64,000 bases of DNA from Methylibium sp035476815 (GTDB lineage: Bacteria; Pseudomonadota; Gammaproteobacteria; Burkholderiales; Burkholderiaceae_C): NCBI GenBank assembly GCA_035476815.1, contig DATILD010000104.1, forward strand, positions 95,207-159,206. Reading direction: 5' to 3'. Positions 43,212 through 53,720 of this stretch are shown piece by piece (position 1 is the first letter of the stretch; every line of letters starts with the position of its first letter). Both the position numbers and the translations under genes were made by a program. The notes below the pieces were generated by a model. That model searched no databases. It saw only the letters and a program-made list of their open reading frames with translations, and was not told where the DNA came from.

Positions 43212-44317
43212 TGCAATCCCTTCAGCGGCAGCCACGCCACACCTCCGATTCCGACGGCCGGCAGTCTGCCGTTCACGAGCGTCGCGCCGACGGCGGCCAG
43301 GGGCCGCCCCGGTTCGGCCGGCAGGGTCCGCCATGTGTTGCCCGCGTCGTCGCTGCCGAAGAAGCGGCGATCACGGTCGACCAACAGCAGCCGACCGCTC
43401 GGCAGCCGCAGGCCGCCGATCAGCGCCTTCGGCGTGCCGACCTGCCGCTCCTGCCAATGCTGGCCGTCATCGTCCGAGCGCAGCACGTGGCCGGCGAAGC
43501 CGTAGGCGACCAGCACCCCGGGCGAGCCGCCCGGCAGCACGCCATAGAGGTGCCCCGCGTAGCCGGTGTCGTGGAGCTGCCAGCCGCGGCCCTCGTCGCG
43601 CGACCGGAACAGCTGGCCCGCCTCGGCCGCGATGACCAGGCTGCCGTCCGGCAGCGGCGTCAGGCGGTTGCAGTGCAGCCCGTCGGGGTTGGGCAGCGCG
43701 TCGCCGACATAGCTCCAGCGGGCGCCGCCGTCGTCGGTGCGGAAGACCTGGCCGAAGGCGCCGACGACCCAACCCTGGCGCGCGTCGCGGAACCAGACGT
43801 CGAGCAGCGGCCGCGACGGCCCGAAGCCGACGTTCTCCTCGAGCTCGGCCAGCGCGGCCTCGGCCGTTTCGCGTGCCTCGGGCCCCGACGCCGCCTGCAC
43901 CGCCGCCTTGCGCGACGCGAGCACGGCCGCGTTGGCGCGGTTGCCGTCGAACTGCAGCGTCCACTGCTGGCCGCCGTCCGCACTGTGCAGCACCGCCCCG
44001 TCGTGGCCGACCGCCCAGCCCTGGCGGGCATCGACGAAGCTCACCGCGGTCAGGGTCACGGACAGCGGCACCTGGGCCTGCCGCCAGTTCGCGCCGGCAT
44101 CGTCCGACCAGACGATCACGCCGCGCTCGCCGACCGCCACCAGCCGCGGGCCGGCGCTGGCGATCCCCAGCAGCATCGCGCGCGGCGCCAGCGCCGACAT
44201 GCGGGCCGGGGTTCGCAGCAGGTCCACCGCCGCGCCGGCCAGGCCGGACCGGCTCCACAAGGACGCGCCGACCAGCGCGAAGGCCAGTCGGCGTCTCGAC
44301 ATCAGCAAGCTCACCAT
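43208..44317 (-). CDS. YCF48/BNR-repeat periplasmic protein, copy 2
   Basis: This 369-residue protein has an N-terminal signal (basic MSRRR start, hydrophobic core, cleavage near residue 28) and YCF48-type Asp-box repeats: WSDDAGANW, HSADGGQQW, RTDDGGARW, RSRDEGRGW and GSDDAGNTW. The GERGVIVWSD and GWAVGHDGAVL segments match copy 1 at 24511. The start could also be the ATG 15 nt downstream. It lies between DUF1329 and RND genes exactly as in copy 1. The conserved gene order in both cassettes implies that it works as part of the transport machine. Confidence 0.8.
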   Translation of the reverse strand: MVSLLMSRRRLAFALVGASLWSRSGLAGAAVDLLRTPARMSALAPRAMLLGIASAGPRLVAVGERGVIVWSDDAGANWRQAQVPLSVTLTAVSFVDARQGWAVGHDGAVLHSADGGQQWTLQFDGNRANAAVLASRKAAVQAASGPEARETAEAALAELEENVGFGPSRPLLDVWFRDARQGWVVGAFGQVFRTDDGGARWSYVGDALPNPDGLHCNRLTPLPDGSLVIAAEAGQLFRSRDEGRGWQLHDTGYAGHLYGVLPGGSPGVLVAYGFAGHVLRSDDDGQHWQERQVGTPKALIGGLRLPSGRLLLVDRDRRFFGSDDAGNTWRTLPAEPGRPLAAVGATLVNGRLPAVGIGGVAWLPLKGLQ

Positions 44318-44375
44318 GGAATCACCGGGTACGGCAGCGCTGCGCGGCCAGGGTGCCGCGCAGCGCCGGGCGGGC

Positions 44376-45743
44376 TCAGGAGCCGCCTTGGCGACGCAAG
44401 GCGTCGGGTGAGAAGAAGTTGAGGTTGATCTTCTCGCCGAAGCTCTGCTGCCGCTCCTCGTTCATCAGGCCCGAGGCCAGGTAGCGGCGCGACTGCAGGT
44501 CGTACAGCACCTCGCAGATGCCCCAGGTCATCGGCACGTCGTAGTAGGGCATCAGGTGGACGTCGCGCACCCGCCAGAGCTCGCCGCGGCCATCGTACTG
44601 GTCGACGTGCGCGATCGACCACGAGTCCTCGTCGACGTAGAACACGCGCTTCGCGTAGATGTGGCGCGCGCCGGCCTTCAGCGTCGCCTCCAGCACCCAC
44701 ACGCGGTGCAGCTCGAAGCGCACCAGGTCGGGGTTCATGTGGCTCGGCTGGATGATCTGCGAGTACTTCAGGCCCTTGTCGCTGAGCTTGAAGTTGTTGT
44801 ACGAGATCAGCATCTCCTTCTTGCCGACCAGCTTCCAGTCGTAGCGGTCGGGCGCGCCGTTGAAGCCGAGGTAGTCGTCGATGGTGCGCAGGCCGTCCGC
44901 GCCGGAGCCCGGCGCGTCGTAGGCGATGTTCGGGGCGCGGACCACCCGGCGCGTGCCCGGGTTGTAGGACCACGCCAGCCGCGGCTCCTGGACCTGGTTC
45001 AGCGGCTCGTGGACCAGGATCGCGTCACCGGCGACGTTCGACGGGCCGGTCAGCTTGGAGCGGTAGTAGTAGACGCGGTTCGGGTCGGCCTTGTCGAGCG
45101 CCCAAGGCGCGGCGAAGGTCTCGTTGCGCGTCACCGGCGTGAAGTTGCCGTTGGTCTGCACCGGGAACTCGGCGTTGTAGCGGGTCCAGGTGCCGCCATA
45201 GAAGCGCGCCACATGGTTCCACAGCACCTCCTGGGCGACCTTGGGCGTCGGGAAGGGCACGGTCGACTTCTCGGTGCCGACCACGCCATTGCCCTCGGCC
45301 GCCAACTTGGCCTTGCCGCCCTCGGCCTTGACCGCTTCGTAGACCGCCTGCGGATAGCCGGCGGTCCGACGCGTCGGGTAGACGTTGATCTTGTAGCTCG
45401 GATAGCGCTTGAGCATCTCGAGCTGCCCGGGGGGCAGCTTGTCGCGGTGCGCGTCCGCGTTGGCGGCGGTGATCGTGTACAGCGGCTTGTCGGCGGCGAA
45501 CGGGTCGGCATAGCCCTTGGCGGCGTCGAAGCCGGCGGGCGGCTTGGTCAGGCCGCCGTCCCAGGCCGGGATCGTGCCGGCGGCGTTGGCGGCGCGCTCG
45601 GCGCCCATCGGGGTCAGGTCCTTGCCGAGCCGTTCGGCGTCCTGCGCCGACAGTTCGGCCTGGGTCCAGGGGCTCAGGGTCGCCAGCAGCGTCGCGGCTG
45701 CGGCGGTGCAGACGGAGCGGCGCAGGGGGGAGCGGGTCTTCAT
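44376..45743 (-). CDS. DUF1329 lipid-binding protein, copy 2
   Basis: This 455-residue DUF1329 protein has a signal peptide ending near residue 29 (PWTQA). It shares with copy 1 the GAERAANAAGTIPAW segment, PSYKINVYPTRRTAGYP, the LWNHVARFYGG region, NPDLVRFELHRVWVLEATL and RVFYVDEDSWS. The C-terminal third differs from copy 1, and this copy lacks copy 1's middle-region Cys residues. It follows the DUF1302 gene by 27 bp and precedes the YCF48 gene by 58 bp. It probably binds the transported hydrophobic compound in the periplasm, with specificity different from copy 1. Confidence 0.85.
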   Translation of the reverse strand: MKTRSPLRRSVCTAAAATLLATLSPWTQAELSAQDAERLGKDLTPMGAERAANAAGTIPAWDGGLTKPPAGFDAAKGYADPFAADKPLYTITAANADAHRDKLPPGQLEMLKRYPSYKINVYPTRRTAGYPQAVYEAVKAEGGKAKLAAEGNGVVGTEKSTVPFPTPKVAQEVLWNHVARFYGGTWTRYNAEFPVQTNGNFTPVTRNETFAAPWALDKADPNRVYYYRSKLTGPSNVAGDAILVHEPLNQVQEPRLAWSYNPGTRRVVRAPNIAYDAPGSGADGLRTIDDYLGFNGAPDRYDWKLVGKKEMLISYNNFKLSDKGLKYSQIIQPSHMNPDLVRFELHRVWVLEATLKAGARHIYAKRVFYVDEDSWSIAHVDQYDGRGELWRVRDVHLMPYYDVPMTWGICEVLYDLQSRRYLASGLMNEERQQSFGEKINLNFFSPDALRRQGGS

Positions 45744-45770
45744 CGTGGGGTCTCCTCGGACGACTCGGGC

Positions 45771-47681
45771 TCAGAAGTTCACGCCGACCACGAGCGACGC
45801 GAAGTCGCGGTCGTGGAAGACGTCGTACTTGGCGTCCCGGTTGAAGCGGTTGTAGCTGACGTCGGCGTAGTAGCGGCTCAGGTAATCGAAGCGCACGCCC
45901 AGCCCGAGCGCTCGCCTATCCTCGACGAAGGCGGCGTCGGCCGAGTAGCCCTTGACGTCATGCGACCAGAACACGCGCGGCTTGACGTTCACGCCGCCGA
46001 ACAGGCTCGGATAGCTGAACTCGGCGCGCAGGCGATAGCCCCAGGCGCTCGTGGTCGCGAAGCCCTCGTTCTCGCAATAGCTCGGGTTGGCGTTGCCGGT
46101 GGAAGGGCTGCCGGCCGGGGCGGTGCAGGGCAGCGTGGCGGTCGCGGCCTGGCCGAACACGAACGCGCGCCCGTAGCGGCGACCGGTGTTGGGATCGCCG
46201 ATGCCCGACCAGTGCTGGGCGGCCACTTCGCCGACCAGCGTCATCGACTCGGCGCCGGCGACGCGCGGGAACAGCTTCAGCGCCGACATCTGGATCTGCG
46301 TCTTGTCCTTCAACTCGTAGCCGGTGAAGGCATTGCCGACGTTGCGGGGCGTGGCCTGCAGGAAGCCGAGCGGCCCGAGGCCGCTCGATGCGCCGCGGAG
46401 CAGGTCCAGGCCGTTCAACTGCACCGGGAAGTCCTTGGTGTGGCTGATCTCGCCGAACACCGACCAGCCGGCCACGCCCGTGGAGGCGCTGAGGCCGAAC
46501 ACCTTGATGTCCTCCGCCGACCAGTCCCAGATGTACTGGAGGCTGTTGGGGCCGAGCGAGAACACCGAATTGGCGGCGCTGGCGTCGAACAGCACGCTGA
46601 TGACCGGCGAGCGTTGGTGGTAGTTGACGAAGTAGGCCCCGAACTCGGTGGCGATCGCTGGCGCGTAATAGCGCGCCGCCACGCCCCACTGCCCGCTGTC
46701 GCTGGGCGTGCGTTCGCCGGCGTTGGCCATCACCAGGTTGGTGACGAAGGGCGGCAGGCCCGGGATGCCTCCGGGCGTGTTGTAAAGGGTTCGGTCCGGC
46801 AACGCGGCGAACGGGCCCGCGCCGATCGCCACGCCGCGGTCCGAGCAGTTGTAGACGTCGGAGATCGACCAGTAGGTGCCGCAGCCGTCGAGCACGTTGC
46901 GCGCCCAGTTGAGCTGGTAGAAGGCCTCGATGCCGAGGTTGTCCGTCAGGCCGAGGCTGGCCGAAAGCTGCGCGATCGGCAGCAGGATCTCCTTCACCTC
47001 GGCGCCCGGCCGGCGGGCCGCGGCGACGTCGATCGCGCCGTACTGGTTGATGCCGGGCACGAACAGGCTCTCGCCCCAGTTCACGACATGCTTGCCGAGC
47101 TTGACGCTCAGCGGGCGGTCGCCGGCGACGTTGCCGCTCCAGAACGCATAGGCGTCCACGACATCGGCGCCGGAGAACTTCGACAGCCGGTGGAAGTCAT
47201 CGTCGTTCAGCTTGGTGTCGGGGACATAGCCGTTCGCCGAGCTGCCATGGTCGACGTCGCCGTTCTCGAGGCGGTGGTCGTACCAGCCCTTGCCGCGGAA
47301 GAAGACGCCGAGGCCGTCGCGCTTGAGTTCGAACTCGCCGGTCACCCGGGCGATGGTCGAGAAGTCGTCGCCCTTGTCGAAGTTCAGGTTGCCGTCGTCG
47401 TGGCTCGAGCCGCTGAGGCCGCCGTTGCCGACCATGATCAGCGCGCGGTCGGCGTCGCGCAGGCGCCAGTTGGACCCGACCGACATGCCGAGCGCCCAAC
47501 GACCCTGCGCGCCGTTGTCGAGGCTGAATTCACCCGCATGCGCGGGGGCGAGGGTGGCCAGGGCCAGGCCGATTCCCATCGCCAGGGCGAGGCGCCGCGG
47601 CCCGCCAGCCCTGCGCCGCGAGCCGGCGCGAGGGGCCGGCTGCATGCACGCGAAGTCGTTCGTGAGCTCACGCATCGTCAT
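45771..47681 (-). CDS. DUF1302 outer-membrane beta-barrel protein, copy 2
   Basis: This 636-residue DUF1302 protein has a long N-terminal region before the hydrophobic signal core (cleavage near residue 49, after PAHA). The true start may therefore be a later codon, though the ATG at 47675 or 47681 is closest to the GGAGAC site. Beta-strand patterns run throughout and the chain ends in Phe (VVGVNF), as expected for outer-membrane barrels. The KLGKHVVNWGESLF segment matches KAGKHTTIWGESLF in copy 1. It is the first gene of the second transport cassette, expressed leftward from the promoter region around 47.72 kb. Confidence 0.85.
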   Translation of the reverse strand: MTMRELTNDFACMQPAPRAGSRRRAGGPRRLALAMGIGLALATLAPAHAGEFSLDNGAQGRWALGMSVGSNWRLRDADRALIMVGNGGLSGSSHDDGNLNFDKGDDFSTIARVTGEFELKRDGLGVFFRGKGWYDHRLENGDVDHGSSANGYVPDTKLNDDDFHRLSKFSGADVVDAYAFWSGNVAGDRPLSVKLGKHVVNWGESLFVPGINQYGAIDVAAARRPGAEVKEILLPIAQLSASLGLTDNLGIEAFYQLNWARNVLDGCGTYWSISDVYNCSDRGVAIGAGPFAALPDRTLYNTPGGIPGLPPFVTNLVMANAGERTPSDSGQWGVAARYYAPAIATEFGAYFVNYHQRSPVISVLFDASAANSVFSLGPNSLQYIWDWSAEDIKVFGLSASTGVAGWSVFGEISHTKDFPVQLNGLDLLRGASSGLGPLGFLQATPRNVGNAFTGYELKDKTQIQMSALKLFPRVAGAESMTLVGEVAAQHWSGIGDPNTGRRYGRAFVFGQAATATLPCTAPAGSPSTGNANPSYCENEGFATTSAWGYRLRAEFSYPSLFGGVNVKPRVFWSHDVKGYSADAAFVEDRRALGLGVRFDYLSRYYADVSYNRFNRDAKYDVFHDRDFASLVVGVNF

Positions 47682-47708
47682 GTCTCCGTTGTTTACAGTG
47701 CAATGTGG

Positions 47709-47730
47709 TGCGCATGTGTACCATACGCAT
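47709..47730. promoter_or_regulatory. Inverted repeat upstream of cassette copy 2 (putative operator)
   Basis: TGCGCAT (47709-47715) and ATACGCA (47723-47729) form an imperfect inverted repeat (6 of 7 positions) 28 bp upstream of the DUF1302 copy 2 start. On the - strand a TATTAT, a plausible -10 box, lies directly upstream. The 8-mer ATACGCAT (47723-47730) is shared with the promoter-region elements at 8941 and 58398. The region is AT-richer than its surroundings. Confidence 0.5.
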
Positions 47731-47825
47731 AATAAGTACCCTGCCGCGAGGCACTATCGTGGATATCCCTGACCGAGGGCGGGCGGGGCGCGGCAACGCC
47801 CGGAACACTGCCCTGGGGCTGCCTT

Positions 47826-49433
47826 TCAGACACGGAAGACGCCGTAGCCCGGCGGAGCGATCGGTGCGTTGAGCGCCGCGGAGATCGCGATGCCGAGCGC
47901 GTTGCGCGTGTCCAACGGATCCAGGATGCCGTCGTCCCACAGCCGTGACGTGGAGTACAGCGCGCTCGACTGACGGCGGTAGTCCTCGAGGATCGGCTCG
48001 CGGATGTCGGCGATCTGCTCCGCGCTCAGTCCCTCGCCGGTGCGGGCGAGCTGGCGCAGCTTCACGTCGGCCAGCACGTTGGCGGCCTGCTCGGCCCCCA
48101 TCACCGAGATCTGGCTCTGCGGCCACATGAACAGCAGCCGCGGGTCGAAGGCCCGACCCGACATGCCGTAGTTGCCGGCGCCGTAGGAGCCGTTGCAGAT
48201 GACGGTGAACTTCGGCACCTCGGAGCCGGCCACGGCCATGATCATCTTGGCGCCGTCCTTGGTGATGCCGCGGCGCTCGTAGTCGCGGCCGACCATGAAG
48301 CCGGTGATGTTCTGCAGGAAGACCAGCGGCGTGCGGTTCTGGTTGCACAGCTGGATGAAGTGCGTGCCCTTCTGTGCGCTCTCGTTGAACAGCACGCCGT
48401 TGTTGGCGAGGACGCCGACCTTGTAGCCCCACAGGTGCGCGTAGCCGCACACCAGCGTGGTGGCATAGGCGGGCTGGTACTCGTGGAAGCGGCTGCCATC
48501 GACGAGGCGGGCGATGAGTTCGCGCATGTCGAACTGCACCTTGATGTCGCGCGGCACGATGCCGTAGAGCTCGGCCGGGTCGTAGAACGGCGCCTCGGGC
48601 TCCTGCCACTCGACCTCGGCCTTGACCGGCCGGCGCCATTGTGCGATCACGTCGCGGGCGATCGCGAAGGCCTCGAACTCGGTGGCGGCCGGATAGTCGG
48701 CGGTGCCGGACAGGCGGGTGTGCACGTCGCAGCCGCCCAGTTCGTCGGCGCTGACCTCCTCGCCCGTCGCCGCCTTCACCAGCGGCGGCCCGCCGAGGAA
48801 GATCGCGCCGTTGCCGCGCACGATCACGCTGTAGTCGGACAGCGCCGGCACATAGGCGCCCCCCGCGGTGCAATGGCCGAGCACGACGGCCAGCTGCGGC
48901 ACGCCCATCTTGGAGAGGAGGGCCTGGTTGCGGAAGATGCGGCCGGCGTTGTGGCGGTCGGCGAACAGCTCGGCCTGCAGCGGCAGGAAGCCGCCGGCGC
49001 TGTCGCACAGATGGACCATCGGCAGGCGGTTCTCGACCGCGATGTCGGTCGCGCGCACGATCTTCTTGACTGACAGCGGATACCAAGCGCCGCCCTTCAC
49101 GCTGGCGTCGGAGGCATGCACCACCACTTCGCGCCCGGAGACGATACCGATGCCGGTGACGATGCCGGCGCCGGGCACCTCGCCGTCGTAGTCCATTTGG
49201 GCCGCCAATGTGGACAGTTCCAGGAAGGGGGTGCCCGGATCGAGCAGGCGGGTCAGCCGGTCGCGCACGAACAGCTTGTTCTGCCGTGCCAGCCGCTCCA
49301 TGTCGCGGGCCGGACGCTCGTGGCGGGCGGCCGCCTGCAGCCGCCGCAGCGTCTCGGCGAGCGCGAGGTTGCGGCGGCGGTTGGCCTGGAACTCGGCCGA
49401 CCGGGTGTCGAGGGCGGAGTCGATGCGCTTCAT
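47826..49433 (-). CDS. Acyl-CoA carboxylase carboxyltransferase (beta) subunit, methylcrotonyl/geranyl-CoA type
   Basis: This 535-residue biotin-dependent carboxyltransferase matches the beta subunits of methylcrotonyl-CoA and geranyl-CoA carboxylases. Visible are the CDSAGGFLPLQAE segment, the GHCTAGGAYVPALSDY oxyanion-hole loop, ESAQKGTHFIQLCNQ, FLQNITGFMVGRDYERRGI and the GSYGAGNYGMSGRAFDPR region. Propionyl- and acetyl-CoA types lack the ITGFMVG context. It transfers carboxylate from biotin to the gamma carbon of a 3-methyl-2-enoyl-CoA. It is followed, on the same strand reading leftward, by no further enzyme; the biotin carrier gene ends 4 nt inside its start (GTGA/ATGA-type overlap at 49430-49433). 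Confidence 0.88.
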   Translation of the reverse strand: MKRIDSALDTRSAEFQANRRRNLALAETLRRLQAAARHERPARDMERLARQNKLFVRDRLTRLLDPGTPFLELSTLAAQMDYDGEVPGAGIVTGIGIVSGREVVVHASDASVKGGAWYPLSVKKIVRATDIAVENRLPMVHLCDSAGGFLPLQAELFADRHNAGRIFRNQALLSKMGVPQLAVVLGHCTAGGAYVPALSDYSVIVRGNGAIFLGGPPLVKAATGEEVSADELGGCDVHTRLSGTADYPAATEFEAFAIARDVIAQWRRPVKAEVEWQEPEAPFYDPAELYGIVPRDIKVQFDMRELIARLVDGSRFHEYQPAYATTLVCGYAHLWGYKVGVLANNGVLFNESAQKGTHFIQLCNQNRTPLVFLQNITGFMVGRDYERRGITKDGAKMIMAVAGSEVPKFTVICNGSYGAGNYGMSGRAFDPRLLFMWPQSQISVMGAEQAANVLADVKLRQLARTGEGLSAEQIADIREPILEDYRRQSSALYSTSRLWDDGILDPLDTRNALGIAISAALNAPIAPPGYGVFRV

Positions 49434-49935
49434 GCCGCGGCCCGGGTCCGATCGAGCGTGACCAGCGGGGCGTCCCGGTCGAAGGTCTGTCCGACGCTCA
49501 CGTGCACGGCCTGCACCACGCCGTCGCAGGGTGCGGCGATCGTCATCTCCATCTTCATGCTCTCGATGACCAGCAGCGCCTGCCCGCGCCGCACCACGGC
49601 GTCGCGCTCGACGGCCAGCGCCACCGCGGCGCCGGGCATCGGTGCGCGCGCGATCGCCTGCTCCTCCTCGACGGCCTGGTCGGCGAAACGCTCCAGGCTG
49701 TGCGTGTGGCGCAACAGGTAGGTCTCGCCATCGAGATGGACATGGACCTCGTCGCCGTGGACGGCGACGAACACCGTCTCGGCGAAGTCACCGACCGCCA
49801 ACCGATGGGAGGACAGGCCGCGCGGATCCAGCGCCACCGGCAGGCAGAGATCGCCGACATGGAGCCGGTAGCACGTGCCCGCGCGCGACAGCCACAGCTC
49901 GTGCGCCTGTCCCTGGAGCTGGAAGGCATGCCCCA

Positions 49936-49936
<1 letters not shown>
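49430..49936 (-). CDS. Biotin carboxyl carrier fragment of the acyl-CoA carboxylase alpha subunit
   Basis: This 168-residue protein contains a linker (BT-like) domain of about 90 residues and a C-terminal biotinyl domain with Lys128 in the ESMKMEM biotinylation motif. Its ATG overlaps the stop of the biotin carboxylase gene by ATGA, in the -1 frame. In methylcrotonyl- and geranyl-CoA carboxylases these domains are fused to the biotin carboxylase in one chain of about 655 residues. Here the two pieces sum to about 664 residues, with no missing segment. Either a natural split or a one-base frameshift at about 49936 explains this. Confidence 0.82.
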
Positions 49937-51426
<1,490 letters not shown>

Positions 51427-51463
51427 TCCAAGGTCCGGGCCGGCGGCCCGTCGCGAGCAAGTA

Positions 51464-51478
51464 TTGAGTAACACTCAA
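51464..51478. promoter_or_regulatory. TTGAGTAACACTCAA palindrome between divergent genes (putative operator)
   Basis: A 15-bp perfect inverted repeat with a 3-nt centre lies between the carboxylase genes (-) and the acyl-CoA dehydrogenase (+). The core TGAGT-AAC-ACTCA (51465-51477) has the same half-sites and spacing as the operators at 20973 and 30168. A clear -35/-10 pair was not found here, but the surrounding ~80 bp are AT-richer than the genes. Confidence 0.6.
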
Positions 51479-51615
51479 ACAATGCGGTGAGAGTTTCCCC
51501 CTATTCGATCTTGTGGCTACCAGAAATATCCTTTGTGAGGCTAGCTCAAACAATCCGCCAATCCTGGCGTTGCCATCAAGCCGCCTTGCACCCGCGCATC
51601 CCGCACCCGTGACCC

Positions 51616-52827
51616 ATGTCCGAGCACGCATCGCCCGTTGCCACTCGTTCCGCCGCAAGGATCTTCAGCGGCCTGTCCGACGACGAGGCCGAGGTGCTGG
51701 ACCAGGCGGATCGCTATGCGCGCGCCGAGCTCTACCCGCTCGCGCGGCGCATGGACGACGAGGAGTGGTGGCCGCCGGAGGCCTTCGCGGCCCTGGGGGC
51801 CAACGGCTATTTCGGCATCACGGCGCCCGAGGCCTTGGGCGGCACGGGCCTGGACCTGTTCACCAGCGGCCTGGTGCTGCAGGCCTTCGCGCGCTGGAAT
51901 CACGCGCTGGCCCTCAGCTGGGTCGCGCACGAGAACCTCTGCCTGCACAACCTGCTGCGCAATGCCGACGCGGCGCAGAAGGCACGCTACGTGCCAGGCC
52001 TTGCCAGCGGCCGGCTGATCGGCGCACTCGGGCTGACGGAACCCGGGGCCGGCTCCGATGCGCTGGGCTCGATGCGCACCACGGCCACCCGCGACGGCGA
52101 GCACTATGTGCTCAACGGCAGCAAGATCTACATCACCAACGGGCCGGTCGCCGACGTGCTGCTCGTGTACGCGAAGACCGACAAGTCGCTCGGCACGAAG
52201 GGCATCTCGGCCTTCATCGTCGAGAAGGGCTACACGGGCTTCCGCGTCGCGCAGAAGCTCGCGAAGATGGGCTTCCGCGGGAGCCAGACTGGCGAGCTGG
52301 TGTTCGACGGCTGCCGCGTGCCGGTCGCCAACCGGGTCGGGGCCGAGAACGCCGGCGTCAAGGTGGTGATGAGCGGCCTGGACCTCGAGCGCGCGATGAT
52401 CGCGCCGCTGTGCCTCGGCATCGCCGAGCGCGCGCTGGCGCTGAGCCTCGAGTACGCCCGCACGCGCCAGCAGTTCGGCCAGCCGATCGCGAACTTCCAG
52501 ATGATCCAGGACAAGCTGGCGCAGATGTACGTGGCGGTCGAGGCGATGCGAGTCTTCAGCTACCAGACCCTGCGCGCCGCCAGCGCGCTCGAGCAGGGCG
52601 AGGTCGGGCGCGGCGACATCCACAAACTGACCGCCGCCTCGGTGATGTTCGCCGCGAACTCGATGAACCGCGTGCTCGACGACGCCGTGCAGATCCACGG
52701 CGGCAGCGGCTACATCTGGGAGTCGGAGATCAACCGGCTCTACCGTTCGACCAAGCTGCTCGAGATCGGCGCCGGCACGACCGAGGTGCGCAAGCTCATC
52801 ATCAGCGGCGAGCTGCTGCGCGGATGA
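51616..52827 (+). CDS. Isovaleryl-CoA dehydrogenase-like acyl-CoA dehydrogenase
   Basis: This 403-residue acyl-CoA dehydrogenase has the LGLTEPGAGSDALGSM flavin segment, the LNGSKIYITNGPVADVLLVYAKTD segment and the MSGLDLERAM segment. The Glu in LERAM is at the position used as base by isovaleryl-CoA dehydrogenase, and the medium-chain position reads GAGTTEV without Glu. Isovaleryl- and citronellyl-CoA-type dehydrogenases make 3-methyl-2-enoyl-CoAs, the substrates of the carboxylase encoded divergently. The pairing mirrors leucine (liu) and acyclic terpene (atu) pathways. The gene overlaps the next by ATGA. Confidence 0.85.
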   Translation: MSEHASPVATRSAARIFSGLSDDEAEVLDQADRYARAELYPLARRMDDEEWWPPEAFAALGANGYFGITAPEALGGTGLDLFTSGLVLQAFARWNHALALSWVAHENLCLHNLLRNADAAQKARYVPGLASGRLIGALGLTEPGAGSDALGSMRTTATRDGEHYVLNGSKIYITNGPVADVLLVYAKTDKSLGTKGISAFIVEKGYTGFRVAQKLAKMGFRGSQTGELVFDGCRVPVANRVGAENAGVKVVMSGLDLERAMIAPLCLGIAERALALSLEYARTRQQFGQPIANFQMIQDKLAQMYVAVEAMRVFSYQTLRAASALEQGEVGRGDIHKLTAASVMFAANSMNRVLDDAVQIHGGSGYIWESEINRLYRSTKLLEIGAGTTEVRKLIISGELLRG

Positions 52828-53720
52828 AGGCGATGACCGATCCCCTCGGCGCATCGGACCTGTCGGTCGAGCAGGCGCTCTGGGACGAGCCGACGGTCTA
52901 TGGTGCCGGCCTGTTCGACGGCCGCAACGTGCTCGTTTCGGGCGGCGGCAGCGGCATCGGCCGGGCGATCGCCCTGCTGTTCGCCCGGCTTGGCGCGCAG
53001 GTGATCGTGTGCGGCCGTGCCGCCGACAAGCTCGAGCGGGTCGCCGCCTTCGCGCAGGCCCGCAGGGCCTGCCTGCGGCCGATGGCGACCGACATCCGCG
53101 AGCCGCAGCAGGTGCAGGCGCTGTTCGAGCGCATCGCCGCCGAGTGCGGCACGCTGAGCGCGGTGGTGAACAACGCCGGCGGGCAGTTCCCGCAGCCGGC
53201 GATCGACTTCAGCGTCAAGGGCTGGAAGGCGGTCATCGACACCAACCTCAACGGCAGCTGGACCATGATGCAGGCCGCGGCCCGCCACTGGCGCGATGCG
53301 GCCGCGCCCGGCGCGATCGTCAACGTGGTGGCGGTGGTCGACCGCGGCATCCCCGGGATCGCGCACAGCATCGCCGCGCGCGCCGGCGTCATCGGCGTGA
53401 CGCGCACCGTGGCGGTCGAGTGGGCGCCGCTGGGCGTGCGCGTCAACTGTCTCGCGCCGGGGCTGATCGCCAGCGAGGGCCTCGAGGTCTATCCGCCCGA
53501 GGCACGCCGCGAGTTCCACCGCGCCAACCCGATGCGCCGGCCCGGCAGCCTGCGCGAGATCGCCGAAGCGGCGGTCTTCCTGGCCAGCCCGGCGGCCAGC
53601 TTCATGACCGGCGAGGTCATGACCGTCGATGGCGGCGGCCGCCTGTGGGGCGAGCTGTGGACGGCCGGCCGCCCCGAACACTTTTCAGACTCTGACCCGA
53701 CGGAGGGTGGCCATGGCTGA
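52824..53720 (+). CDS. Peroxisomal trans-2-enoyl-CoA reductase-like SDR
   Basis: This 298-residue short-chain dehydrogenase has SGGGSGIG near residues 38-45 and NNAG near residue 115. In place of YxxxK it has an HSIAARAG segment, matching the HSGAARAG site I recall from mammalian PECR (trans-2-enoyl-CoA reductase), followed by a similar AVEWAPLGVRVNCLAPG segment. It may therefore be an NADPH-linked enoyl-CoA reductase, removing a double bond. It overlaps the dehydrogenase before it (ATGA) and the thiolase after it (8 nt). The direction and substrate are not shown by sequence. Confidence 0.72.
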   Translation: MKAMTDPLGASDLSVEQALWDEPTVYGAGLFDGRNVLVSGGGSGIGRAIALLFARLGAQVIVCGRAADKLERVAAFAQARRACLRPMATDIREPQQVQALFERIAAECGTLSAVVNNAGGQFPQPAIDFSVKGWKAVIDTNLNGSWTMMQAAARHWRDAAAPGAIVNVVAVVDRGIPGIAHSIAARAGVIGVTRTVAVEWAPLGVRVNCLAPGLIASEGLEVYPPEARREFHRANPMRRPGSLREIAEAAVFLASPAASFMTGEVMTVDGGGRLWGELWTAGRPEHFSDSDPTEGGHG

